A DNA stretch of 33,014 bases from Candidatus Kuenenia stuttgartensis (GTDB lineage: Bacteria > Gemmatimonadota > Gemmatimonadetes > Gemmatimonadales > Gemmatimonadaceae). Each line of letters begins with the position of its first letter. Position 1 is the first letter of the stretch. The stretch covers positions 1 to 33,014 of the forward strand of contig CALQGY020000033.1 of NCBI GenBank assembly GCA_943330235.2. The letters run 5' to 3'. The position numbers and the translations under genes are program-made. Below are positions 22,872 to 31,138 of the stretch, in pieces. Under the pieces are notes generated by a model. It saw only the letters and a program-made list of their open reading frames with translations. It ran no database searches and had not been told where the DNA came from.

Positions 22872-25436
22872 ATGAAGTCACACACCGTCGTCGCTGGCAG
22901 TCTCGGGCTGCTCCTCGCGGCTCTGCTCATTCTCGACAATCCGACCGCGCTTGAAGCGGCTCGGACTGTTCCTGTGGCGCTCACGAGTGCCCTTCGCCGC
23001 GATCCGGTGCGCGTGGCGTCGTCGCCCGCGCCGATCACGCGTTCACGCCGTACCTACGGTGTGCATGGGGCCCCGCGCCCCGTGCCGACCGCTCTGGCGC
23101 CCGACGCACTGAACGGCGTGGTGAAAAAGACGTGCGCCGGATGTCACAGTGAACAGCGCAAGCAGGGCAATCTGTCGCTCGCCAACTTCGACTTCATGTC
23201 CATCGCGGGAACGTCGCCCGATGTGGCCGAGAAGATGATTGGGAAGCTGCGGACGGGGATGATGCCGCCGCCGGGGCGTGCGCGACCGGCCGGCGATACG
23301 CTTGATGTGCTGATGACGTCGCTCGAGCGCATCATGGATGCGTCGGCCGCGAAATCGCCGAACCCGGGCAACCGCACGTTCCAGCGCCTCAACCGCGCGG
23401 AGTACGAGCGGTCGGTGCACGATCTGCTCGGCCTCGATATCACTGCCGATTCGTGGCTCCCGCTCGACACCAAGAGCGCCAACTTTGACAACATCGCGGA
23501 CGCGCAGTTGCCGTCGGCGACCGCGCTCGATGCGTATCTGGATGCCGCCAGTGATATTTCGCGACTCGCCGTGGGCGATATGCGCGCGAGCCCCACGACG
23601 GCGTCGTACAAGATTGCGCGCCTCGCGTCGCAGACGGATCTGGTGGATGGCGCGCCGCGCGGCACACGCGGTGGCATCTCAGAAGTGCACAACTTCCCGG
23701 CAGACGGCGAGTACGTCTTCACGGTGACGCTGCACGCGATTCCGACCGGTCAGCTGTACGGATCCAACGCCCCGTTCGACGAGAAGATCGAAGTCTCGGT
23801 GAACGGCGAGCGGGTGGCCGTGCTTGATATCGATCGTGGCATGTCGCAGGCCGATCCGAACGGCATGGACATCAAGACCAAGCCGATTCCGGTGAAGGCC
23901 GGACCGCAGCGCATCACGGCGGCATACCTGCGCACGTTTGAAGGACCGGTGAACGACAACATCGCGCCCATCGGACACAGCATCGCCGATACGCAGATTG
24001 GGTCGCAGTCCGGCGTCACCATTCTCTCGCATATCCAGATGTTCGCGGTGACGGGGCCGTTCAATGCCACCGGCGTGTCGGAGACGCCGAGCCGTCGTCG
24101 CATCTTCACGTGCCGTCCGACGACGAGTGCGGAAGCGCGTCCGTGTGCCGAGCGCATCGTGGCGCGATTGGGCGCGGCGGCGTATCGCCGTCCGTTATCG
24201 CCGAGCGACAGCAAGGCGCTCATGACGTTCTACGACACCGGCGCAAAGGAAGGCGGTTTCGAGTTGGGTGTGCGGACGGCCGTTGAGGCGCTGCTGGCGA
24301 GCCCGCATTTCATCTTCCGCGCTGAAGAGGTCCCGAGCACCGCCAAGGCGGGCGATCGCGTGGCGGTGGCCGGTGTGGACATCGCGTCACGGTTGTCCTT
24401 CTTCCTGTGGGGCGCACCGCCTGACTCCACGCTGCTCGCGGTGGCGCGTCGCGGTGGGCTGAGTGATACGCTGGTGCTGACGGCGCAGGCCAAGCGCATG
24501 CTCGCGGATCCTCGTTCGGAAGCGCTCGCAACGCGCTTCGCGGCGCAGTGGCTGCGCCTGCAGGATATCGAGAAGGTGCATCCGGATGCGCTGCAGTATC
24601 CCGATTTCCACGAGCAGTTGGCGCTCGACATGCGTCGCGAGACGGAGCTGTTCTTCTACAACCTCGTGAAGGAAAATCGTTCGCTGCTGGAATTGTACAC
24701 GGCGAACTATTCCTTCATGAATGAGCGGTTGGCGCATCACTACGGCGTGCAGGGCGTGACCGGCGAGACATTCCGCAAGGTCGCGTACGCCGACAGCACG
24801 CGCGTCGGCATCTTCGGGCACGGCTCGGTCTTGACGCTAACCTCGCATGCGAACCGCACGTCGCCGGTGCTGCGCGGCAAGTGGGTGATGGAAGTGCTCA
24901 TGGGATCGCCGCCGCCGCCGCCGCCGCCAAACGTTCCGGATCTCGAGAAAACGGGGGACAGTAAGGACGGCCGCATGCTGACCACGCGCGAGCGCATGGA
25001 ACAGCATCGCGACAATCCGTCGTGCCGCTCGTGCCACGCGTTTATCGATCCGATCGGTCTGGCGCTGGACAACTTCGATGTGAACGGGCAGTGGCGCATC
25101 CGTGAGAACGGCACGCCGTTGGATACCCGTGGCGACTTTTACGACGGGACGAAAATTTCCAGCGCGCTGCAGCTGCAGCGCGTGTTGCTCAAGCGTCCGG
25201 TGCCGCTGGTGCGCACGTTCGCGAACAACTTGATGGCCTACGCGATCGGCCGTCGCATCGAGTATTACGACAACCCCGCCATTCGGCGTATCGAAGTGGC
25301 GGCCCGGGCCAATAACTACCGGATCAACGATTTCATCCTCGGCGTCGTGAAGAGTGACGCGTTCCGGATGCGTCGCCTGCCGGTTGCCCAACTTACGCCA
25401 GGATCCACTGGTGCGGCGTCCGGCCGCGGCCAGTAG
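22872..25436 (+). CDS. DUF1592-family exported protein with cytochrome c-like motifs
   Basis: An 854-residue exported protein of the DUF1587/1592/1588/1585 multidomain family, abundant in planctomycetes. A signal peptide (VVAGSLGLLLAALLILDNPT) is followed by a cytochrome-like segment with C88AGCH and MMPPPGRARP. DUF1587 (FQRLNRAEYERSVHDLLGL), a beta-rich carbohydrate-binding-like insert (about residues 270-400), DUF1595/1592 (LGAAAYRRPLSPSD; ALLASPHFIFRAE), DUF1588 (YSFMNERLAHHYGV; SPPPPPPPNVPDLEK) and DUF1585 follow. CRSCH at 718-722 in DNPSCRSCHAFIDPIGLALDN is a second haem-like site. The function is unknown; oxidation of organic compounds at the cell surface has been suggested by domain content only. 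GAGGA is six bases before ATG 22872. It leads an operon with the DUF1552 and ankyrin genes. Confidence 0.92.
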   Translation: MKSHTVVAGSLGLLLAALLILDNPTALEAARTVPVALTSALRRDPVRVASSPAPITRSRRTYGVHGAPRPVPTALAPDALNGVVKKTCAGCHSEQRKQGNLSLANFDFMSIAGTSPDVAEKMIGKLRTGMMPPPGRARPAGDTLDVLMTSLERIMDASAAKSPNPGNRTFQRLNRAEYERSVHDLLGLDITADSWLPLDTKSANFDNIADAQLPSATALDAYLDAASDISRLAVGDMRASPTTASYKIARLASQTDLVDGAPRGTRGGISEVHNFPADGEYVFTVTLHAIPTGQLYGSNAPFDEKIEVSVNGERVAVLDIDRGMSQADPNGMDIKTKPIPVKAGPQRITAAYLRTFEGPVNDNIAPIGHSIADTQIGSQSGVTILSHIQMFAVTGPFNATGVSETPSRRRIFTCRPTTSAEARPCAERIVARLGAAAYRRPLSPSDSKALMTFYDTGAKEGGFELGVRTAVEALLASPHFIFRAEEVPSTAKAGDRVAVAGVDIASRLSFFLWGAPPDSTLLAVARRGGLSDTLVLTAQAKRMLADPRSEALATRFAAQWLRLQDIEKVHPDALQYPDFHEQLALDMRRETELFFYNLVKENRSLLELYTANYSFMNERLAHHYGVQGVTGETFRKVAYADSTRVGIFGHGSVLTLTSHANRTSPVLRGKWVMEVLMGSPPPPPPPNVPDLEKTGDSKDGRMLTTRERMEQHRDNPSCRSCHAFIDPIGLALDNFDVNGQWRIRENGTPLDTRGDFYDGTKISSALQLQRVLLKRPVPLVRTFANNLMAYAIGRRIEYYDNPAIRRIEVAARANNYRINDFILGVVKSDAFRMRRLPVAQLTPGSTGAASGRGQ

Positions 25437-25470
25437 TCATCCTGCTCACAAAGTCACGGAGAGTACGACC

Positions 25471-26859
25471 ATGCATTTTCTGAGCGGGAAGTCCATGCCG
25501 CGCCGCCAGTTCGTTCAGGGCCTCAGCGCGACGTTTGCGCTGCCGTACCTGGATGCCATGCTCCCCACCGGTCGCGGCGCCTGGCGCGCGGCCAACAAGG
25601 CCCCGCGCCTCGTCGCCATTGAAATGGTGCACGGCGCGGCCGGCTGTAACGAGTGGGGCGCCAAGCAGAACCTGTGGTCCCCGGCGGCCGCCGGTCGCAA
25701 TTTCGATCTGAGCCCCACCGCGATGCATTCGCTGGACGCGTATCGCGAATACCTCACGATCATCAGCAACACGGACGTGCGCGAAGCGGAGCCGACGGCG
25801 CCGAATGAAATCGGCGGCGATCACTTCCGCTCCAGCGCCACGTTCCTGACGCAGTCGCACCCGAAGCAGACGGAAGGCTCGGACGTGCACGTGGGGATGT
25901 CGCTGGACCAGATGTATGCGAAGCGCTTTGGGCAGGACACGCCCATTCCGTCCATGCAGCTCTGCATCGAGAACGTCGACCAGGCGGGCGGCTGCGCCTA
26001 CGGCTACGCCTGCGTCTACACTGACTCCATCAGCTGGGCGTCGCCGACGGATCCGCTGCCGGTCATTCGTGATCCGCGCGTGGCGTTCGAGAAGCTGTTC
26101 GGCGTGGGTGGATCGTCGGCCGAGCGCGCGGATCGTCGCCGCACGCGCCGCAGCATTCTCGACTTCGTGTCGGGGGAAATGTCGTCGCTCAAGTCGTCGC
26201 TGGGTGTTGACGACAAGCAGCGCCTCGACCGGTATCTCGAAGACATTCGTGAAGTCGAGCGTCGCATCCAGCGCGTGGAAGCGCGGAACTCCAGCGGTGA
26301 AGTGCGTGCGCTGCCCGAGGCGCCGGCCGGCGTGCCCGATTCGTTCTCGGAGCATGTCAAGTTGATGTTCGACATTCAGGCGCTCGCCTTTGCGGCGGAC
26401 ATCACGCGCGTCTTCTCGTTCAAGATGGGTCGCGACGGCTCCAGCCGCACGTATCCGGAGAGCGGCACGGACAAGCCGTTCCACCCGGCGTCGCACCATG
26501 GCGGCACGGAGAAGGGCGTCCGCGACTTCAACATGATCAACAAGTACCACGTCTCGATGCTGCCGTACTTCCTCGATAAGCTGAAGAGCATCACGGAAGG
26601 GGACAGCAACATGCTGGATCAGACGATGATCATTTACGGGTCGCCGATGGGCGATTCGAACCTGCACAACCATCGTCGGTGCCCGCTCATCCTGCTCGGT
26701 CATGCCGGCGGGGCGTTGGGCGGCAATCAGCACATCAAGGCGCCGGACGGCACGCCGATGGCGAATGCGATGCTCAGCATGATCCACACGTTGGGCATGG
26801 ATGACGTCAAGCAGTTCGGTGACAGCACGGACGCTCTTACCCTGCGCGCCAATGTCTGA
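25471..26859 (+). CDS. DUF1552-family Tat-exported protein
   Basis: A 462-residue protein of the DUF1552 family, which usually accompanies DUF1592 proteins. The N-terminus SMPRRQFVQGLSATFALPYL is a Tat signal with Arg11-Arg12, implying export in folded form, perhaps with a bound metal. Body motifs include NEIGGDHFRSSATFLTQSHP, LCIENVDQAGGCAYGYACVY, AFAADITRVFSFKMGRDGSS, PFHPASHHGG, and YGSPMGDSNLHNHRRCPLIL. The conserved His and Asp clusters look like metal ligands and resemble DUF1501/alkaline-phosphatase-like relatives. ATG 25471 follows GGAG nine bases upstream and lies 34 bases after the DUF1592 stop. The ankyrin gene begins inside its last codons. The activity is unknown. Confidence 0.92.
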   Translation: MHFLSGKSMPRRQFVQGLSATFALPYLDAMLPTGRGAWRAANKAPRLVAIEMVHGAAGCNEWGAKQNLWSPAAAGRNFDLSPTAMHSLDAYREYLTIISNTDVREAEPTAPNEIGGDHFRSSATFLTQSHPKQTEGSDVHVGMSLDQMYAKRFGQDTPIPSMQLCIENVDQAGGCAYGYACVYTDSISWASPTDPLPVIRDPRVAFEKLFGVGGSSAERADRRRTRRSILDFVSGEMSSLKSSLGVDDKQRLDRYLEDIREVERRIQRVEARNSSGEVRALPEAPAGVPDSFSEHVKLMFDIQALAFAADITRVFSFKMGRDGSSRTYPESGTDKPFHPASHHGGTEKGVRDFNMINKYHVSMLPYFLDKLKSITEGDSNMLDQTMIIYGSPMGDSNLHNHRRCPLILLGHAGGALGGNQHIKAPDGTPMANAMLSMIHTLGMDDVKQFGDSTDALTLRANV

Positions 26860-28891
26860 TTCCGTGCGGGTTCGTCTGGCGCGCCGCCGACGCGGCGCCA
26901 CCGTCGCGTTCTTGGCGGGGGCCGTGCTGTTGTTCAGCGCGGCCCGCACCGGACCGTCGCTCTCGTCCATCGCGGACGCCGTCATGCGCGGCGATACCTC
27001 GGCCGTGCGTCTGCTGCTCAAGCAGGGCGCCGACGTGAACGCGGCGCAGGCGGATGGGATGACGGCGCTGCATTGGGCTGCGTCACGTGGCGATGCCGAC
27101 CTGACGAAGATGTTGGTGTTCGCCGGGGCGCGCGTGGACGCGTTCACGCGGAACGGCAACTACACGCCCTTGCACCTGGCGGCCAAGGCCGGCCGTGGTG
27201 GATCGGCCAAGGCGTTGCTGGCGGCGGGGGCGGATGTGAAGTTGGCCACCACCTCGGGTGGGGCCACGGCGCTGCACTTTGCCGCTGCCAATGGCGATTC
27301 GGAGACGGTCGCAGCCATTCTCGATAAGGGCGCGCCGGTCGACATTCGCGAGAGCGCCTGGTCGCAGACACCACTGATGTGGGCGGCGTCGTACAATCGC
27401 GTGAAGGCCATCGGTGTCCTGCTGAAGCACGGCGCGGATATCGAGGCCACGTCGAAGATCGAGGACATTCCGGCACGTGAGAAGTCCGACCGGACGATGT
27501 TGACGCTGCGTGCGCGGCGCGTGGCGGCCATGAAAGCGGCTGATGCGGCCCCGACGGCGGCTGGTGCGCTCGGCGCTGGAGCGCCCGGCGCCGGTGGTGG
27601 CCGTGGCGCGGGTGCGCCGGCGGCTCCGGCTGCTGCGGTGCCTGCGACGGCACCGATGGCGGCCGCACCGGCGGTGAAGGCCCCCACGGCCGCTCCAGCC
27701 GCGGCGAAGGGTGCCGCCAAGGCCACGGTGGCCGCAGCGGCCGAACCGGCTCCAGGGACCATCGTACCGCGTGCGGGTGGGCGTGGTGCGGCGCCCGCAC
27801 CGGATGCCGGACCGGTGATCGGTGGCACGCAGGGACAGCCGGGTGATACCACCCGTGCGGCGACCGGCTTCAACAACCGCGGTCCGTCCTACGGTGATCT
27901 GATCGGCAACAAGGGTGGCCTGACGGCGCTGCTGTTCGCGGTGCGTGAAGGCAATGCCGAGTCAGTCGACGCATTGCTGAAGGCGGGTGCCAAGATCAAC
28001 CACGTGAGCGACGGCGATCATACCAGCCCGTTGCTGATGGCGACCATCAATGGTCGCTTCGACATGGCGAAGATGCTGCTGGCCAAGGGCGCTGACGTGA
28101 AGATGGCGAGCGAGGCGGGTGCCACGCCGCTGTACGCGACGATCAACATCCAGTGGGCGGCGAAGTCGCTCTATCCGCAGCCGACGGCCCAGCTGCAGCA
28201 GACGACGACGCACCTTGAACTGATGGAAGCGCTGCTCAAGGCCGGCGCCGAGCCCAACGTGCGCCTCAAGAAGCACCTGTGGTACATGTCGTACAATTTC
28301 GATCTGCTGGGCGTCAACACCACCGGCGCGACGCCGTTCTGGCGTGCGGCGTACGGCACCGATGTCGACGCGATGAAGCTGCTCATCAAATACGGCGCTG
28401 ATCCGAACATCCCGACGCTCAAGCCGACGGGCCGTCTGCCTGGCGACGACGGCGGCTCGGCGGATGAAACGACCGGCGGGAAGGATCCGTCGGGACTGGA
28501 GCCCGTTCCCGATGGCGGTCCCGGTGTCTATCCGTTGCACGCGGCGTCAGGCGTGGGCTACGGCGAGGGCTTCGCGGCCAACTCGCATCGTCATGCGCCC
28601 GACGGATGGCTGCCGTCGGTCAAGTACTTGATCGAAACGCTGCATGCCGACGTGAACCTGCGTGACTTCAACGGCTACAACGCCATCCACCACGCTGCGG
28701 CGCGTGGCGACGACGAACTGATCAAGTATCTGGCTGCCAAGGGCGGCGACATCATGGCGCTCAGTCGGCGTGGTCAGACCACGGCGGACATGGCCAACGG
28801 CCCTGTGCAGCGCATCCCGCCGTTCCAGGGGACCGTGGACCTGCTCGTGAAGATGGGTGCGAAGAACAGCAACAAGTGCAAGTCCTGCTAG
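26852..28891 (+). CDS. Exported ankyrin-repeat protein
   Basis: A 679-residue protein whose basic N-terminus and hydrophobic stretch (RRRRGATVAFLAGAVLLFSA) form a signal peptide or membrane anchor. Ankyrin repeats fill about residues 40-220 (ADAVMRGDTSAVRLLLKQGA, DGMTALHWAASRGDADLTKM, NYTPLHLAAKAGRGGSAKAL, TALHFAAANGDSETVAAILD) and 350-670 (GLTALLFAVREGNAESVDAL, LLMATINGRFDMAKMLLAKG, YNAIHHAAARGDDELIKYLA). An Ala/Pro/Gly linker separates the blocks (about 228-344). The C-terminus NKCKSC could form a disulfide. ATG 26852 overlaps the DUF1552 stop by 8 bases, so translation is coupled. Ankyrin repeats bind proteins; the likeliest partners are the two co-encoded proteins, which is inference from gene order. 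Confidence 0.92.
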   Translation: MSDSVRVRLARRRRGATVAFLAGAVLLFSAARTGPSLSSIADAVMRGDTSAVRLLLKQGADVNAAQADGMTALHWAASRGDADLTKMLVFAGARVDAFTRNGNYTPLHLAAKAGRGGSAKALLAAGADVKLATTSGGATALHFAAANGDSETVAAILDKGAPVDIRESAWSQTPLMWAASYNRVKAIGVLLKHGADIEATSKIEDIPAREKSDRTMLTLRARRVAAMKAADAAPTAAGALGAGAPGAGGGRGAGAPAAPAAAVPATAPMAAAPAVKAPTAAPAAAKGAAKATVAAAAEPAPGTIVPRAGGRGAAPAPDAGPVIGGTQGQPGDTTRAATGFNNRGPSYGDLIGNKGGLTALLFAVREGNAESVDALLKAGAKINHVSDGDHTSPLLMATINGRFDMAKMLLAKGADVKMASEAGATPLYATINIQWAAKSLYPQPTAQLQQTTTHLELMEALLKAGAEPNVRLKKHLWYMSYNFDLLGVNTTGATPFWRAAYGTDVDAMKLLIKYGADPNIPTLKPTGRLPGDDGGSADETTGGKDPSGLEPVPDGGPGVYPLHAASGVGYGEGFAANSHRHAPDGWLPSVKYLIETLHADVNLRDFNGYNAIHHAAARGDDELIKYLAAKGGDIMALSRRGQTTADMANGPVQRIPPFQGTVDLLVKMGAKNSNKCKSC

Positions 28892-28902
28892 GTTGACAGA
28901 CC

Positions 28903-28937
28903 AAGGGCGCCGAGCGAATCTCGCTCGGCGCCCTTTT
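28903..28937 (+). terminator. Intrinsic terminator of the DUF1592 operon
   Basis: AAGGGCGCCGAGCG (28903-28916) pairs perfectly with CGCTCGGCGCCCTT (28922-28935) around AATCT, followed by TT then GCGTTTT. It starts 12 bases after the ankyrin-gene stop. The A and T ends of the arms also let it serve the convergent zinc-ribbon gene. Confidence 0.92.
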
Positions 28938-28974
28938 GCGTTTTACGGTGCGGGTGGTGACGGTGTGGCGTGTG

Positions 28975-29220
28975 CTAGTCGTCGTGGCTCAACTCGTACT
29001 CGCGTTGCGCGTGCATGCGTTCCGAGCCCTGCGACCTATCGCGGCGCTTGGCCGCTTGCATCGCGAGTCCGTGGGTCGAGGAGGTCTTGACGCTGGGGAT
29101 CGACAGTTGCTTCTCCAGCTTCTCGCTTCCGCACTTGGCGCACACCGGCACCTGACTGCCGCGCACCAGCGCTTCGAACTGCTCACCGCAGTCGCCGCAT
29201 ATGAAATCGAAGATCGGCAT
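28975..29220 (-). CDS. FmdB-type zinc-ribbon protein
   Basis: An 81-residue protein of the FmdB family of putative regulatory zinc ribbons. The N-terminal 40 residues are diagnostic: MPIFDFICGDCGEQFEALVR with Cys8/Cys11, then VCAKCGSEKLEKQLS with Cys27/Cys30, four ligands for one zinc. The C-terminal tail is basic and disordered-looking (QAAKRRDRSQGSERMHAQRE). The role is unknown; the family was named from a transcription regulator of formamidase. ATG 29220 begins exactly at the conserved MPIF-type start. It is divergent from the RidA-like gene, with 40 bases between the start codons, so the two promoters must overlap. Confidence 0.9.
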   Translation of the reverse strand: MPIFDFICGDCGEQFEALVRGSQVPVCAKCGSEKLEKQLSIPSVKTSSTHGLAMQAAKRRDRSQGSERMHAQREYELSHDD

Positions 29221-29260
29221 GCTGTTTACGCTCCGTTCACCTGTGATTCGAGAGGATCTG

Positions 29261-29716
29261 ATGTCCCGCTTGGCGATCCCCACGCTGGCCCTGCTATCCG
29301 TCATTCCCCTTACGATCACCGGCACGACGGCGTTGGCGCAAGGCACGCGTCAGCCCATCGTGCCGGCGGGTCAGACCGCGTCGCCGCTGCTGACGCCCGC
29401 CATTCGCGTTGGGAACATGGTGTTCGCCTCCGGCCAGTTGGGCGTGAGCCGCACGGCGCCTGACACCACCATTGAGGGGCAGACCACGTTGGCCCTTGAG
29501 AACACGAAGAAAGTCTTCGAAGCGGCAGGGACCACGATGGCGAATGCGGTCAAGTGCACCGTATTCCTGACCGACGTGAAGGACTTCGCCGGCATGAATG
29601 CGGCGTATCGCGCGGTGTTCACGTCATCCCCGCCGGCGCGCACGACGGTCGTGGTGGCCGCACTGGTTTCAACGGGTGCGAAGGTCGAAATCGAGTGCTC
29701 AGCCGCGATGCCCTGA
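29261..29716 (+). CDS. Exported RidA-family protein
   Basis: A 151-residue protein of the YjgF/RidA/YER057c/UK114 family with a Sec signal peptide (LAIPTLALLSVIPLTITGTT, cleavage near ALAQG). The mature domain (about 125 residues) matches the family: LLTPAIRVGNMVFASGQLGV, TTLALENTKKVFEAAGTTMA, KCTVFLTDVKDFAGMNAAY and SSPPARTTVVVAALVSTGAK followed by VEIECSA. The Arg of PPAR, used by RidA enzymes to hydrolyse reactive enamines or imines, is kept. Export is atypical because RidA itself is cytoplasmic; a periplasmic role next to amine-oxidising enzymes is a guess. AGAGG lies five bases before ATG 29261. Confidence 0.92.
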   Translation: MSRLAIPTLALLSVIPLTITGTTALAQGTRQPIVPAGQTASPLLTPAIRVGNMVFASGQLGVSRTAPDTTIEGQTTLALENTKKVFEAAGTTMANAVKCTVFLTDVKDFAGMNAAYRAVFTSSPPARTTVVVAALVSTGAKVEIECSAAMP

Positions 29717-29738
29717 GCGGCGCAGCGGCAGAATGCGG

Positions 29739-29770
29739 ACGGGGCGCGGAACCTGAGTTCCGCGCCCCGT
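29739..29770. terminator. Hairpin between convergent RidA-like and NHL genes
   Basis: ACGGGGCGCGGAAC (29739-29752) pairs perfectly with GTTCCGCGCCCCGT (29757-29770) around CTGA. It has no T run. The following 20 bases repeat GCCCCGTGTCG almost next to the hairpin arm, a small local duplication. It probably ends transcription from both sides. Confidence 0.75.
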
Positions 29771-29792
29771 GTCGTTCTACGCCCCGTGTCGC

Positions 29793-30974
29793 TTACGGAT
29801 TCTTGGGCCAGAGGACGCCCTGATTGGCGCGGGTCACGGAGCCGAGTCCCTTGTAGGCGAACTTCTGGAGGCGTTTGCCCTCGTAGGTCTCGGTGGTGTA
29901 GATGTTGCCCTTGGAGTCGGTCGCAATGCTGTGGACGGCGAAGAACTGACCGGGCTGACGGCCACCATCGCCGAAGCTCGTGAGAATCTCAAGCGACTGA
30001 CGGTCCATGACGTAGACGCGCTCGTTCTTGCCGTCGGCGAGGTACAGATACTTCTGCGCCGCGTCGCGGGAGAAGGCGATGTCCCACACCGATCCGTCGC
30101 CACGCGTGAGCGGTGCGATGCGCACTTCCTTCACGAAGGAGCCGTCCTTCTTGAAGACCTGGATGCGGTCGTTGGGACGGTCGCAGACGTAGACCAGACC
30201 GTCGGTCGTGGGCTCGGCGCAGTGCACGGGATTCCGGAACTGCTTGATCAGCGGTGCGCTCGGATCGTACGGCGGGAGGCGCGTGTCGTCCGGACGGCCG
30301 CCGTAGGCGCCCCAGTAGCGCTTGAGGGCACCCGTGCCCATGTCGAGGACGGCGATGCGCTTGTTGCCATACCCGTCGGCGACGAAGGCTTCCTGCGCCT
30401 TGATGTCGAACGAGATCTTGGCGACGCGACCGAAGTGCGTGCTGTCGTTGCTATTCGGGGCCTGGCCGGGCTTGCCGATTTGCTGCAGGAACTTGCCGTC
30501 GTGCGTGAACTTGAGGATATGCGAATCCGCGGCGCCGTTGCCGCCGATCCAGACATTGTCCTTGTCGTCGACGGTGATGCCGTGGTTGGACGTGGGCCAT
30601 TCGTAGCCGACGCCCGGGCCGCCCCACGCCTTGATGAGAGTGCCCTCCGCGTCGAACTCGAGAATCGGCGGGGCCGAGGCGCAGCATTCGCCGATGGGCG
30701 GGTTGGCCTTGGCGCCGGCTTCCGTGCGCTGATTGAGCGTGGAATCGCCACGGTGGATGATGAATACATGGTCGCGGCTATCGATGCCGACGCCGATGAC
30801 CGAGCCGAGGATCCAGTGGTTGGGGAGCGGCTTGGGCCAGACCGGATCGACCTCGAATCGCGGCGCCTGCACGAGCTGTCGGTCGGCGGCGCCCAGCGTC
30901 GCCTGCGCCGCGCCGAGCGCCAAGATCCCGGCACCCAATCCCAGCGCGACGGCCACTCTCTTCGACTGCGTCAT
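29793..30974 (-). CDS. Exported NHL-repeat beta-propeller protein
   Basis: A 393-residue protein with a signal peptide (VAVALGLGAGILALGAAQAT) and about six NHL-type blades: ILGSVIGVGIDSRDHVFIIH, SNHGITVDDKDNVWIGGNGA, AFVADGYGNKRIAVLDMGTG, GLVYVCDRPNDRIQVFKKDG, KYLYLADGKNERVYVMDRQS and HSIATDSKGNIYTTETYEGK. Such propellers resemble the lyase half of peptidyl-glycine amidating enzymes but are often annotated only as NHL proteins. A Cys-Cys pair (IGECCASAPP) is present. ATG 30974 has GGAGA about seven bases upstream; the longer open frame to 31286 overlaps the divergent gene. Function unknown: it may be a lyase or a binding scaffold. Confidence 0.88.
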   Translation of the reverse strand: MTQSKRVAVALGLGAGILALGAAQATLGAADRQLVQAPRFEVDPVWPKPLPNHWILGSVIGVGIDSRDHVFIIHRGDSTLNQRTEAGAKANPPIGECCASAPPILEFDAEGTLIKAWGGPGVGYEWPTSNHGITVDDKDNVWIGGNGAADSHILKFTHDGKFLQQIGKPGQAPNSNDSTHFGRVAKISFDIKAQEAFVADGYGNKRIAVLDMGTGALKRYWGAYGGRPDDTRLPPYDPSAPLIKQFRNPVHCAEPTTDGLVYVCDRPNDRIQVFKKDGSFVKEVRIAPLTRGDGSVWDIAFSRDAAQKYLYLADGKNERVYVMDRQSLEILTSFGDGGRQPGQFFAVHSIATDSKGNIYTTETYEGKRLQKFAYKGLGSVTRANQGVLWPKNP

Positions 30975-31138
30975 CCGTGTGTCTCCAACGCCCGGTGCCT
31001 CAGGGTCGGTGACCCGTGTGCACTGCGCGACGAGGTGGTATGTTCGTGACGAAATCGGGCGTATCCTTCCGATCGCCCGTACGTGACATAGAAGTATCCC
31101 GCCCCCCTCCGCCTGTCCAGCGAATCGTGCGTGTTTCG

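Noticed and set aside
25393..27159. 588-codon open frame on the minus strand
   Set aside because: It lies opposite the DUF1552 gene, is extremely Arg/His-rich and has no family features. It is a GC-rich antisense shadow.
29769..31049. 426-codon plus-strand open frame over the NHL gene
   Set aside because: Its repeated Val/Asp/Ala/Arg pattern mirrors the NHL blades on the other strand. There is no signal peptide or motif of its own.
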